A stretch of 64,000 nucleotides of DNA, taken from positions 62,001-126,000 of the forward strand of contig NRSV01000068.1 in NCBI GenBank assembly GCA_002286855.1, in the 5' to 3' direction. The notes beneath the pieces were generated by a model that saw nothing but the letters and a program-made list of their open reading frames with translations, had not been told where the DNA came from and did not search any database. The position numbers and the translations under genes are program-made. Of this stretch, positions 33,439 to 44,882 are shown piece after piece; position 1 is the first letter of the stretch; the number at the start of each line of letters is the position of its first letter. The DNA is from Bipolaris cookei. Taxonomy: Eukaryota > Ascomycota > Dothideomycetes > Pleosporales > Pleosporaceae.

Positions 33439-34648
33439 CTAATCCGAAAGACTTTCTACCGACGAGCCGTCCTGGTAATCCAAGTCATCGTCTGCTCGTT
33501 CCTCCTCCATCGCCTCTTGCTTAGCGTACTCGACTTCAACACTTGACTGGATCTCATCCTCAGGTGTTGGCGACCGTTTCCGCTTCTTGACAGCAGAATC
33601 CAAAGGCTCCACATATAGTACTCCTTGTACAATGTCCTTTGCATACTGCATATATTCATGGAGCTTTTGCACAGAGATATAGATGTCTGCATCCTTGCCT
33701 TCTAGTTCTTTTTTTGCAAAGGCCTCACAAGCGAAGTCGCTCAGACGGAGCTGTAAGTCGGAACCATCAACGGGATTCCCGTGTTCGTCGCAGAAAACCT
33801 GATAGAAGCATCAGAACGTCGAGAACAAACTAAGAATATGACGAATGAACTTACCTGATCCTTGACCTCCTCGACGGATTTCAGCGTAGGCCCATCAGGA
33901 GTTGCGAATATCTTGGGCCGCCATACCGACAACGTTGCTCTGTGCAACGTTTTGGGATACGGAAGTTTCAAGCAGATAACCACCCTTATGTTGCCATTTG
34001 AGTCTATAAGATAGTCGTCGGCTAACTTGTTTAAGAGAGTCTTCTTCTGTGACAATGCGACTTCGATGACGACGCCTGGATATTTTACGCTATCGTGCCT
34101 GAATGAAGTGTCTGGATGGTACTTGGATCCACTGTCCTCGAACCCTATCTCAGCTGACCGGGATGAGTTTACTCTCTTCGCAAATTCTGCCAGCTTTCCA
34201 GATCCCGAGACGATTGTCTGAATCTGGGTCCGTATCCCATCCTCGACCCTGTCGATGAAGCGTTCGTGTATCTCGTGCGGCATGCGAATGACTATTGTGC
34301 ACGTGTTCCTGTGGTAGTAAAACCTAACAGCGCCCGTCGTCAGCTATGGTCTTCGCCTTGTGTGCATATAACGGACCGTATCTTGTCTTGAATATAATCC
34401 CAAAGTCCATCTTCTTGCTTAAGCTTTTTCTCTAGATAGTCATACTCAGACGGTTGAAGCTTGAATACTACATCTAGGTCTTGGTTGGTATTTTCTCCTG
34501 CTCGTATGCGTTTGCAAAGGTCAACAACGCGTTTAGCTGTCTGGAACGACTTCTCGTCGGTCGGCGGAGGCGTCAAGGGTCTTTGCGTTAAGCTTGGAGG
34601 CGGCGTAACTTTCTGGTGCCGGGCTAGATCTGCTTGCGACATAGCCAT
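33439..34648 (-). CDS. PD-(D/E)XK-like fold protein, three exons
   Basis: Exon 1 is 34377-34648, exon 2 is 33855-34323 and exon 3 is 33439-33798. The introns are 53 and 56 bp, the first with an unusual GTCCGT donor, and the exons sum to 1101 nt (366 aa). The centre contains PDTSFRHDSVKYPGVVIEVALSQ followed by ADDYLID, NGNIRVVICLKL and LSVWRP. In fungal proteins the pattern 'PD...P..v.EV..SQ...L..Da..wl..s.g.v..vi.i' marks a restriction-endonuclease-like core, with Asp and Glu as metal ligands. Here the lysine after E-x is replaced (EVALSQK), so catalysis is uncertain. The N-terminus is Pro/Thr-rich and helical, and the C-terminus is acidic with a KKRKR basic cluster. The role is unknown. Confidence 0.65.
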
Positions 34649-34976
34649 ACGCTGTCTTGCATTGCGATGTCGTTACGTGAATGCTCTCTCACGAAGCGCA
34701 CCGACATTATGTCGCGCCGCGCACGGACGACCGTTGCTTACTAAGTAGTATATGACGCCAGGTCACGTGCTGCTTCACTGGTCATACGGTGCGCACAGAT
34801 TTGAAGCCCTCATTTCCTGGAGAGTACTTACATCTCTACCTGTAACAGAATAAGGTAAAGCTAATGGTCCCCAATCCTACCTTAACTCCTCTGGTCAAGC
34901 GAGCTCAGCCGTTATATAAAGACTAGACCACCTGCTATCGTTTTCGAAATATACACAACTTTTTTGTGGTTTCTGT

Positions 34977-35015
34977 GCATGTATGTATGCATGTATGTAT
35001 GCATGTACGTATGTA
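34977..35015. repeat. Microsatellite of TGTATGTATGCA units
   Basis: About three 12-base units of alternating GTAT/GCAT occur. It is intergenic. Confidence 0.85.
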
Positions 35016-35269
35016 GTTTTACATCCCTACGAAAATCTCCCGTGGGGCATGTGGACGGGCGCGGCTCAGGGCTTCTAGTGGTAGCGCACTGCATGATCAC
35101 GCCTACTCTACGTAAAGGGTTATTCGCCTGATTGTCATCCCATCATTTAGGCAGCTCTAGTATTGTATCTGCAAGGCATAGGCTTTCGTGGTTGGTGCCG
35201 TGGTGTAGCAAATACAGCGGTCTCGACCTTGCTAGAGCTATACTTAATCAAGAACGCCAAGAAATATGG

Positions 35270-36990
35270 GGCTGAAACGAGAGGCAATAGGACAAACAAA
35301 AATAAAATGAATGATTAAAGTAGAGTTTAAGAAGGTGTTAGGGGGGTGCGGGTATGATCTTTGTCCCCTAGGTGACTTGGGCGATCGTTAGATACGCACC
35401 AAAGTCCACCGGGTCCTTAAACGGGTCCCTTATATAGAGGACTACTTCCTCCAGTGTTCGTGGTGCCGCGCGGGGTTGTCTAGGCCACCTCTGGAAGCTG
35501 GCAGTGGCTTGTCGGCAGAGGATATGTTCGAGGTTTTTAGAAGCCCGCAGGCACAGTCAAAGGTTCCCCGTGCCATGGTAGAATTTTGAATGATACCGTG
35601 CCAAGTCCCCATGTCGATTCCAGAGAGCTAAAAGCTTCACAAGCATTGGTCGGGGTAAGTGAAGCTCCTTTGGGGTGTGGTCAGGCGTGTATGGCAATCC
35701 CCATTGCCTGTACCAGCTGGATAGCTTCGCGCTGCTCCGGTGCCACCACGTGAGACGGGCCTTGACTATCTCCTCCCTCTTTATTGACCTTATTCCTGAG
35801 ATTGCTGGCCTGCTGGCAAGCCCATACGGTGCGGAAGGGTCCTTGGCCTTCACGTCGGCTAGACGGTCTGCCGTCTCATTACCTTCGATGTCAGAATGCC
35901 CTAGGGCCCACCGAATTTGAAAGTTTGCCGGCTGAGCTACTGCGGTACTGCAGGCTAAGAATGCTCATTGTGAGGTTGCGGACGCGTCGCCTTGCAGGCA
36001 TCAGGTGACAGAGGTGCTGTCAATGCATAAATAGATATTGTGATGAGATCTCGCGGTGTGTTCGAATGCCCTTGCTACCCCGACTGCTTCTGCATTGAAA
36101 ACGTGTGACATCTCATTGATGGATCCTCTACCCGAGGGTGCCAGCATCTGGGCACAGTAGATGGCGTTTCCATACGTCACCTCCTTCTGTCCTTCAACTT
36201 TCTGCTCAGATTCGTCTGAGAATACTGTGATGTCCGAGTCCTTGAGGGCATTCTACCACTCTTTGAACTCTAGGGCCGCTTCCTCTTTCGTTAGGCCTCT
36301 TGTTGGGTTGCTTCGGCAATTCCTCGTAAAGTGAGGAGGTATAAGGATTACGTGGTGCGTTCCCGGCCGCGGCCTATCTTTGGTATGTCGATCATCCGAA
36401 CCAGTGAGTGTTCGTTGTCGACTGTCTGGAGGCATAGTACGAAGCGCCACTTCGCCTATTCCAGGGCCCCTTCCGTGGAGGGCAGGCCGGTCTCCCTGAA
36501 AAGGACTGACTTTGGGTGATCCTGAAGGCGGGTAGCACCGCTCAGGCTGCGAGCGTGACGGTTGACTGTATTAGTGCAATGGGTTTCCCGACCCGGGTGC
36601 TAACCAGCTTGTTGCAATTGCGCCTTGCGATCCTTGAGTTCTTCTTTCGACCCTCGTACCATGCTTCTGCTCAGTAGAGTAGGGATAGTAGTACGCATGT
36701 GATGACTGCCTTGCGGAAAGCGTCCGGTGGCGGTTCGTTGTTGATACGTGCTAGTCCCCGCAGATGTCCCTTCAGCTTGCATGTGATTGCTACCTTTTTG
36801 GCGACGTGTTTTTTAGTAGTCGGACGAGAGACAGCGCAGCGGCGGCGGTGGTGACAAGGGATGTGTACGCCCATCGCCCGCCTTGTCGGCACTCAAAAGA
36901 GGCCAAGATGAAAGAAACCGGAGAGGCCTGCATCATCCGAGCAATGCCCATGGAGTCGATGCGCAGCCAGAAGCAAGCTTGAGCATGATT
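35270..36990 (-). mobile_element. Degenerate 5'-truncated LINE (RT end, RNase H, C-terminal zinc motif)
   Basis: On the minus strand the broken frames read, in order, the RT thumb/connection region (AITCKLKGHLRGLARINNEP and AWYEGRKKNSRIARRNCNKL), an RNase H domain (TVFSDES, VFNAEAVGVARAFE, CIDSTSVT, LGHSDIEGNETADRLAD, carrying the four acidic positions), a basic Trp-rich stretch and a C-terminal CACG...EHILC zinc-like motif. The last is split by a frameshift, and the coding sequence ends near 35370. At least three in-frame stops replace expected Trp codons. The catalytic RT core, endonuclease and gag parts are missing. It belongs to a different family from the LINE at 57-63 kb. Confidence 0.75.
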
Positions 36991-38020
36991 AGCGAAGACG
37001 TGGTGAAGGGTCGAGCTCGCAAAGCACAGGACCGTAGCTGCCAGGCATAACAGCCCACCTACAGCGTCGCGGGTGAGCGGCTCCTGGTGGAGAATAGCGA
37101 AGCGAGTTGTATTGATACCAAACTAGATTGCACCAAGGAGATGCGACCAGATCTTGAGAGTCTCATTGTGCATGCTCGCGATGGAGAGTACGGACGCGCT
37201 AGCTCTATACCGCGAAATCGCATTGCATGTGACTTACTCTATCGCCTCGCTTGCCCTATCTAGTAATTTTCACCTTATCTACATTCGATTTATCAACACC
37301 GTGATCATACATCGCCCAAGCCGAGAATAATTTCAGTCAAGAGAGTCCTGATATCCGCCTCTCTTATCCCCCCATATATCCAATTAGGTTCGGAGTCGTA
37401 ACTTAACTACAATTATTCTTAGCAAGTCTGCCTTTACCTTGGCTAGGTACACTCCCATTCGATTAGCATGTGTATTTATAATGCACTTGCTACATTAGCC
37501 AGACAGAAGATTTAGGGTTGCTTCTTATCGCAATAAACCGCTCTTTGTCTTACCTTCCAACATAGAAGGCCGTCACCACCTCAAGCCTTTCTCTCTTACC
37601 ACCACCACCAGCCCTTTCCCAGCGTGCGCTTACCTCGATAGCTAGTCGCGGTTCTAGTGCTTTCGATTACGCTGTGGGCTATGACTGCACTCAGTGCCAA
37701 AGTTTGGCACCTTCACCATCCAACCGCGGTAGCTACTACTAGTCGACCAGCCCGCATCACGTCCACCAGTCTGCCGCCCACTGATATTCGATGCCTAGAG
37801 AAGGTGTTTGGTCTGCGTGGCTAGATGATTTCGCGAAATGGCAACAGGTATTCTACCAGCTGCCCTACCACGGTGAGTTCATTGCAGCTTCCTACGCTGT
37901 CCTATGGTTCAGCACTATATGAAATCGCGCATATACTAACATTACTGCGAGACAGAAGACAACTATTACTCAGACCTGGCCTAAACAGCCGCATCTCGAA
38001 GCCACTACACTCTACAAACA
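36991..38020. other. Intergenic, no gene recognised
   Basis: Contains a pyrimidine-rich region (37560-37640) and the probable promoter of the gene at 38021. No supported coding sequence. Confidence 0.45.
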
Positions 38021-39531
38021 ATGAAGCGACGAGCGTCTAACAACGATACTGGGAAGGCGCTCAACCGCCATGCTGGAGGCAGCGCTGATGCACCTAGCAT
38101 TTGTATACCAACAAGGAAGCCACCGTCGCCAACACCAACTTTGCCCGAGCAGGTACTGTGCTCTGTTAACCAAAAAAGCCTCGAGTATATCTCCATACAT
38201 ACCTCTACACGCACTTCTACACACACCTTCCAGTATTCTGGTGAGCAAACTTCAGCATCTATCAGGCGCTGGCTTGACGACATTGAACTTATATGCGAAC
38301 CACTAATGGCTCCAACACCCCGGAGCACGACCTCTAGCACGCATCACAGCTCTAAACACCAGAGACGTACGCCAGATACCAAGGCTACTAAGGCCACCAA
38401 GACAGTCGCTCCGCAAGCCTATAGACAACAAAATATGCAATCTGCATGTATTTATGTTGACCAAGCAGTTGAGCTTCCACCTCAGGTTGATGAGTATGTA
38501 CGCCATGTTCTTGGTATCACGTCTTGGGAAGACCGAGTGCCAATCCCAGACCGGCTTGGATCGCAGCGACGTTTCCTCGATCTAGCAGAAACATTCTGGA
38601 GCCAGTCAAGGAACAGCGCTAGCAAGTGTGCGCTCGAGGGCGACTGGCAATGTAACCTCTATCAGCTTATGAGCACCATGGCCGAACTGTCGGGAGGTGT
38701 GCTGAAAACAAACGTGTCCGAGAAACGTGAGCTTACTATGCCTGCCCAAGAACGTGTTGAGCGGAATGCTGATTCTATGTTATAGTGTGGAATTCACAGT
38801 TCATAGAAAGGCTATCATCACTTGACAAGTCGCGGAACGAAGCCGAGGAGCCAGCACATACCGATTCCCCCGGCGTCGATGCCAGTGTTGTTATGGTCAC
38901 GGACCTCGACCCTTCTGAGTCAATGTCGCTATGTTCATACTCCAACTCAGTCATGTCAACGGCTAGAACGAATGTGAAGAGCTCATCAGACATATTGACA
39001 CCAAAACCAGACATTACGATAGGACTCACACACAAGGCATTCACGCGAGAGCATCAGCGACTGCTCATTGATTACCAGGACCGCGAGTTGATCTTGAGCG
39101 ATCCTCATGCGGCTGTGATGGGGATGCGGTTTCCGTTTATGATTGCAGAGCTGAAGGCAATCGCTCCTCTTTCCAATGCGCAGAACCAGGCTGCTGTTGG
39201 CGGTGCCTGTATGTTGACGATCCTGGAGGATCTGGCTTGCCAGGCAGCACGCGGCACCAATCTTCAAGCACCGCCGTTGACAACGGCAGCAGATCTGTCT
39301 CTAGCGCTGGTGTTATGTTTCTCCGTCGTCACTGAAGGACCTGTGCACGAACTATGGGTGCACTTCAGGCGCGAGGACGGCTTCTACATGGTTAATCTTA
39401 AGATATGGCGTACCACGATAAGAGACCATGCTGAGGAGCTTATTAATTGTCTAGGCCGGATAACTGAGTGGGGGAAAGGACATTTCAAGGACCGCGTTCT
39501 TGAGATGCTGAGTCGAGTGGCGAACCTCTAG
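38021..39531 (+). CDS. Fungal PD-(D/E)XK nuclease-like protein, two exons
   Basis: Exon 1 is 38021-38726, the intron 38727-38785 (GTGAGC donor, TGCTGATTC branch site, TTATAG acceptor) and exon 2 is 38786-39531. The total is 1452 nt (483 aa). The N-terminal 140 residues are Ser/Thr/Pro-rich and basic, probably disordered. Exon 2 has the fold signature: KPDITIGLTHKAF (Asp ligand), then MRFPFMIAELKAIAPL (the E-x-K pair), then NAQNQAAVGGACML, a helix typical of this large fungal family. The D...ExK triad is complete, so metal-dependent nuclease activity is possible though untested for such proteins. An in-frame 81-nt segment beginning GTACTG (38153-38233) could be a further intron. Without the intron at 38727 the frame ends prematurely. 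Confidence 0.75.
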
Positions 39532-40985
39532 ACGCACCAGTAGTCGTGAGCAGACGCTCTTGCGTCACTAGGTAGCATCTCTGCTACCTGCCATGCCCCA
39601 ACCCTTGTTTAGATATCGATGTAGCTACGTATACTTCTATAGTATCAAATCGGCTCAAGCTTACTTCTCCATTATCACGGACCGTGCTACGCAAACTGGG
39701 CTCTACCTTCACTCTGACTTTGTTGTTTATGGATGTTCCAGAGACGCGTAGAGTATGACATGGATGCATCGCATGCTCTGTAATAGAGCGAATTGTCTTC
39801 ACTTCAACTTCGTTATGTACAGTTCAAGAGGCCACTCAATCTCCAAGACACTAGGGTGATGACTGCAGATTGAGAGAAGATCGTATTAGAGACTACCTAG
39901 CTAGTGTTCGCAAGAACGTGGACGTGAGATTCTATTGCTCCCGCGAGAGTGACAAGAGAACAACACTAAGCGCTCTAAAACCGAACATCATCCAAGCAAG
40001 ACAAAGCAAATTTCACCAAGCCAAGCATTTCTCTCCAGCATACCCTCCACATCTTAGTCAAAAGGACCAAGACCCCAGCATGTGTTGGCTTGATCTTCTT
40101 GCACGCGATGACCCCACCAGCAGGAAGGGCAGCATGAACAACTACAAACTGATTATTTTCCTTGGCTAGAAAAGTCTGCAATTTCTCGGCTAGGAGACAA
40201 TTGCGAACATGCTGCGACGTCTGTTGCCAGTTGGGTGTGACAGGACGCGTAAATGCCTCTAAAAGACGGCCGCGTCAGCTGTACTACTAGGTGTTTGTTG
40301 CAGGGGGGTGCGCACAAACCCGAAGAACATCTTGCAAGGTCATGGCGTCGAGCGTAGCTTGCGGCGGGGAGTGTTGGCAATCTAGCAGAATGAAGTCGTT
40401 GCCCTTGCCCATAGGTTCGACTTTGCCGACTAGAAAGCCAGCGTTGTAAGTAGTGTCTCTTGTCTGGGCTGCTGCGACCGTCCACAGTCAGTCAGGCGCG
40501 GTCTAGGCAGCAAATTCAACGACGTTGCAGAGCTGAGCAGCAGTGCCAGCTCGCAGAATTGCAACCTATGAGCCGTTCCTCTAGAAAGAAGTGTACATGA
40601 TTGCGCCAAGAGCCTCTATGTGCGGTGCAGTGCGGAACTGCACAAAGGATCTCATGATAGTGGTGTCTTGGAAGAGCTATGAAAGAGTGGGCAGTGGACG
40701 AACCTCCCTACACCCCGGAGATATCTCTGTTGATGCCCAGTCATCATCGAAGACGGTCTACTTGCTATCTCGGTTAGCATGCTATGCTGTTTTGTCACAG
40801 ATTGCCAAGCAGCTCACTCCAGCACAAAAACCACCCATCCACGTTTCGCTGGGGTGCATTAGTATATCTGGAATAAAGAGATGTATATAAAAGAGAGAGA
40901 GTAGTAAGAAAATGACAAATCGCCTTATTCATGCTGTCAATCTTGCGTAGAAGCACGGTTGTTGCCATTGCTGCTCAATTATATA
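39532..40985 (-). pseudogene. Gene-free stretch with a decayed coding remnant at about 39975-40500
   Basis: On the minus strand, fragments such as YNAGFLVGKVEPMGKGNDFI (about 40440) and AFTRPVTPNWQQTSQHVRNC (about 40250) and the 39975-40181 frame are protein-like. They are separated by stops and shifts. The family is not recognised. The rest of the stretch holds nothing I can name. Confidence 0.3.
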
Positions 40986-42334
40986 CAGTACTAAGTCAAA
41001 AGTTTCGCTCGCTAACCGAAAACACCCCATCACCAAAATTGAACAACCATGACAAAACAGCCAATATCTCCACCAAAACAACATAAATTTTGAATTTGAA
41101 AAATGAAATTTATTCCTGAGTACTAGTGCTTTGTTTGCCAGCCCCGCGCAGCTCTGCAAGCTGCAAGGCGGCGGGGCATTGAGTAGATTACTGCTTCAAT
41201 ATACCTACGTGGGATCCTCCGCCAACAGTCTTTTAGAGCATGGCAAAAGCCATCCCACTGTTCTTCAGCGTAGCTGTAATTATCATATTGTGGGTAGAAT
41301 TTGTTCATGCGTCGTTTTAGCACCCACCAGAGGTGCTCAATAGGGTTGAGATCTGGTGAGTACGCTGGCCAGTTAAGTGTTGTAATATGGTTCTCCGCGA
41401 GGAACGTCCGGACGACTCTAGAGGTGTGTATACGCGCGTTATCCTGCATAAAAATCTGGGAAGGCCTGTATAAAGGGAGAAGACCTCTACGGAGTGCCTG
41501 TATGTAGGATTGGCTAGAATATCCACCGCGGGGTGCATTCTGATCTGTTTCCATTATCACCAGTGGACTCCGCCGACCATGCCCACGTTCGTCCACCCAT
41601 ATAGCTCCCCACACCATCTGGCTTCTCACCATGCCCGTAGATAGTTCCGTAAGCATCCTGGCCTTCCATTTTTCTGCTGGGTAGCGAAAACACCACTCTT
41701 GTTCTGCTCGAGAGGTCTTCTGAATAGAGCACTCGTCAGAGAACTTGACTGTACGCCGATGCCAAGGAAAATGTCGGTGACGATATGCGAACTGCAACCG
41801 CTTACGGGCGAGTATTGGGGTGAGTTTTGGACGTTTCTTACATCGATATTTGACTATATTACGACGCTTGAGCATGCGATATAGTGTAGACTTACTAGGT
41901 GGGCGTAAAGTGGTGCCGTTGGGTAGCATTATAGTCGCAGCTTCAATAAGGTCGTTGTACTCAATTTTGGGCGATTTACGTGCATGTCTCCAAATTATCT
42001 TCTTTTGATGGTCTGAAAGTATTTTGGGACGGCCGCTACGAGGTCTATCTTTTGTCGTTGCTGTGGTGTTGTACTTCTGGTGGAGGCGGCGGATGGTGGA
42101 GCAGGCTCGGTGAAAGGCTGTAGCAACTTCAGCTACTCCACACCCACCCATCAACATCCCGATCGCGATATTTCTCTCCGCAATCGTCATATTTGGCATC
42201 CGGCGAACATTTTGTGATATTTCCCGGCCGAATTGGCGCGGTGCAGCGTTGGGTGCAGGCATTCAAAATTGAGATAGTTGGTGGTAGAGTTGTGGTGGGG
42301 TAGCTACGCGAGCGAAACTTTTGACGCGTGGCTG
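40986..42334 (-). mobile_element. Tc1/mariner-superfamily DNA transposon, apparently complete
   Basis: The 1349-bp element is flanked by TA dinucleotides (40984-40985 and 42335-42336), the standard Tc1/mariner target duplication. Its ends are imperfect inverted repeats that start with CAG and share GTCAAAAGTTTCGCTCGC, about 27 bp each. One full-length DD34E transposase frame lies inside with no stops. It lies on the same strand as the host gene that it interrupts. Confidence 0.9.
41123..42262 (-). CDS. Tc1/mariner transposase, DD34E
   Basis: The 379-residue frame starts at an ATG. An N-terminal paired-like helix-turn-helix (about residues 25-135, with ERNIAIGMLMGGCGVAEVAT and a GRPK hook between subdomains) would bind the terminal repeats. 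The catalytic domain has VKFSDECS (Asp176), FMQDNARIHTS (Asp274) and YSPDLNPIEHLW (Glu309). Exactly 34 residues separate the second Asp from the Glu, as in Tc1. All three metal ligands and the usual length are intact, so the enzyme could be active. The strand-transfer reaction is cut-and-paste into TA sites. Only a short 3' non-coding part follows before the terminal repeat. Confidence 0.93.
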   Translation of the reverse strand: MPAPNAAPRQFGREISQNVRRMPNMTIAERNIAIGMLMGGCGVAEVATAFHRACSTIRRLHQKYNTTATTKDRPRSGRPKILSDHQKKIIWRHARKSPKIEYNDLIEAATIMLPNGTTLRPPSKSTLYRMLKRRNIVKYRCKKRPKLTPILARKRLQFAYRHRHFPWHRRTVKFSDECSIQKTSRAEQEWCFRYPAEKWKARMLTELSTGMVRSQMVWGAIWVDERGHGRRSPLVIMETDQNAPRGGYSSQSYIQALRRGLLPLYRPSQIFMQDNARIHTSRVVRTFLAENHITTLNWPAYSPDLNPIEHLWWVLKRRMNKFYPQYDNYSYAEEQWDGFCHALKDCWRRIPRRYIEAVIYSMPRRLAACRAARGWQTKH

Positions 42335-44451
42335 TAGCTATCGTGTCCGACCTCTGCAAGATAATTTTGTTATCATCGCTGCGTAGAAACTCAAAAACAC
42401 CAAGCTCCAGCCTTGCAAGTCTATCTTTGAACAGGTGCTTGCTTCCCTTGGTGTTAGTCATGACCTTGAAGGCCATGCAGAGTAGGTCTTCCGGACTCAT
42501 GCCATCAATAGGACTCATCTTTTTCCACTTGAGTCGCATTGCCCGGAGGTCGTTCATCGCCAGTATGCGATCAACTAACCCTGCCTGTGAGACGCCCGGG
42601 TTGGTAGCCATCGAGTGGTGTAATGTAACGATAGCCTCTCGTTCGCGCAGCCAGGCATTCAGGATGTCGGAAACGAGGTCGTAGTGAGTGGCGAGCTCGC
42701 TGCGGAACAGCGACTCGCAGTGGAACCAGAGTGCGTGTAGCCGTCGGATGAGCGCTACTTCATCTGGAGGCATTGAATGCCGAGGGAAGAAAAGTTCGAA
42801 AAGGCCAGCAGTGACTTCGCTTTGTAGGAGACGGAGATCCTGGCGGGGACCCGATTGTCGGGAAATGGTTGGAGCGGGATGAGGTACTTCATGAATTGAA
42901 AGCAGCTGTGAACCGTAGGCGGCCGCACCCGGTACAAGAGGTGCAGATGATGGCTGCGTGTTAAATATCGTAATTGGCTCATCAGTTGCGGTGTGCGCAA
43001 GAGGGGTGCTGGATATCTTGTGGGAACGAGATTTAAGACGATGTTCATAGTGGCAAACTGAAACATTGTGTAAACTAGACGGTGAATTTGAGGATTGCGT
43101 GCGTTTCATGCGCAGAGGAGATGAAAGCAGGGCATGCGGATTGTGCTGCGTTTGGATGGGCTCTTGCCGAGGACTCTGAGACTGTGGCTGCGGAGCGTGG
43201 GGCTGCTGGGCATGCTGAACTGCAGGGTAGTCCCTACTATGAGGATTAGGTTCACGATAACTTTCGTGGTGGTGAGTTGAAGCATTAGGTAGAATAGTCG
43301 GCAGAGGTGCAGATTGCTGATGGTGATGCGGTTGATTGATTTGGAGTGTGAGTTGCTGTACACCTTGTGATGGTGGCTGCGACTGTGTAGCGTGGGAGTG
43401 ATGAGCATGATGAACTATAGAGCAGTTCTCTGAATGTGCCCATCTACTTTTCTTGGGGAAAATCGAAGCCAATGGCGGCAAGTCATTATTTGCGGGAGTA
43501 GATTCAGAGGGCGCTGGTATTACGGGGTGTGGAGAGTCAATGGCAGGCTGGGATAGCGCTGAACCAGGCGGACAGGGTTCATATGGACTCTTGTAGCCAT
43601 AATTGTGACAATAAACGCTTCTAGAGATGCATCGCTGGAGTTCCTGGGAATAACTCCGCACGGCTTCTCGTGATCCGTGTTTGCGTGTCTCTCCAGCAGG
43701 TAGCGGGGAGTTGACTGCGGTAAATCCTCTGGTGTTGACATCGGCAGAGCTCCCTGGAGTCGACATCTGTGTACTTGAAAATGTTCTCGGCCGTTTTACA
43801 GCTGTCAAGTATCCCCCATCATTGTTAGGATTAGATAAAACGGTGCTAATCTGCCGCTTCTTCAGTTTGTTAGCCTTGACATTAGTAAAAGAATGAATAT
43901 CTAATAGAGTGAATAGGTGACAATGCAGACGTGGAAGTAATTTAAAAGACCCTTATTGTTGCTACCAGCAATCTGTGCATGGTTGCATTTCTTCTTGTAC
44001 TGTTTCGCGTATCTTATACTGTTTAAAGTCTTTATAATGATCCATCGGCGGAGGTTTTCTTTTAGACTGTCAAAAGTTCAGCGAACGTTTACATCTTACG
44101 CAAATCCAGAAGTATTACTTACGTCTCTTTATGGCCCTCATCTTCGTAAAACAAATCTTCTGTGTATGTTGTACTCGAATGGGGCTTCAGCAAGTGCCTT
44201 TGAGCTACACTTTTGCCCCAAATCTGGGATCTATGCTTATTTAGCAGATCCCTAATCTTATTTACAAGAAAAGATTGGTTTATCGCAAAAGCTAACAAAG
44301 TATTTGATATGTTTGATGACGTACTCGGGTTCTCTTTCAGATCCTGTGCTAGTTTTCTCGATAGATCAGTTACCTTCTTAGCTAAAGTGAAGCAATCTTC
44401 GTTTTTAAATTTGATTTTGAGACCAGACTGCCTTGCCGATATCAGACCCAA
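42129..44451 (-). CDS. Three-exon host gene whose 3' end is altered by the Tc1 insertion
   Basis: Exons are 44123-44451 (5' end uncertain), 43966-44066 and 43900 to the stop, with introns of 56 bp (GTAAGT) and 65 bp (GTAGCA) in phase. The product exceeds 700 residues. It has an N-terminal helical segment (CFTLAKKVTDLSRKLAQDLK), a basic patch, a long His/Gln/Pro/Ser-rich disordered middle and a conserved-looking C-terminal helical domain (ELFFPRHSMPPDEVALIRRL to LELGVFEFLRSD). The family is not recognised. The transposon sits at 42334/42335. Host sequence beyond it (40985 downward) would have given one more codon and TAA. Instead, the frame now runs 68 codons into the element and ends at 42129. 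No ATG was found for exon 1; 44451 is a TTG. Confidence 0.6.
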
Positions 44452-44636
44452 GCATTTTATTACCTTGGAGATAGCTATATGGCACTGACTTATGATGATT
44501 GAATGCTGTTCTGTCTTACCCTATGGTTGCGGACCGTACTCAATCTTTTGGGAGTTAGCTATTGTGCTGTGTTTAGAGCGCATTGCAACCACATTGCGAT
44601 AGTAAGACTGTTGTTGAGTGTCGGAAGTAGATTAGG

Positions 44637-44882
44637 TTAGGTGGGAAGGCGGAATGACTGTTCAGTCGAATGACGAAGCACGTTGCAGTTCGGCCATGAA
44701 GCGAGTAAATAAATCATGCTTAGAGAGGGCGATGAATAGCAACTAGGAGTTATATTTTTTGCAACATATACATCTTGGAGAATATTACCTTCGTCTGCCC
44801 AGTCTGAAAGCGGACCTCTTGTGGCGGCATCAAGTGAACCGTACTCCTTACATCTATTAATAGACTTATCGTTGTTCAACAT
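44637..44882 (-). CDS. Possible first exon of the 42.1-44.5 kb gene
   Basis: A minus-strand frame begins at an ATG at 44882 (MLNNDKSINRCKEYGSLDAA). It meets a GTAATA donor near 44793, after about 30 codons. An intron of roughly 250-280 bp to an acceptor near 44505 would join it to the next exon's open frame, which lacks its own ATG. The join is a guess from proximity and orientation. Confidence 0.25.
   Translation of the reverse strand: MLNNDKSINRCKEYGSLDAATRGPLSDWADEGNILQDVYVAKNITPSCYSSPSLSMIYLLASWPNCNVLRHSTEQSFRLPT

Noticed and set aside
35193..35250. A tRNA-like stretch ('gtgccgtggtgtagcaaatacagcggtctcgacc')
   Set aside because: It lacks a B-box/T-loop and cannot pair into a cloverleaf by eye. 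It is more likely LINE flank.
35370..36990. Repeat-induced point mutation as the cause of LINE decay
   Set aside because: The visible nonsense changes (TGG to TGA) correspond to CpC rather than CpA context on the other strand, and the gag of the other LINE is stop-free.
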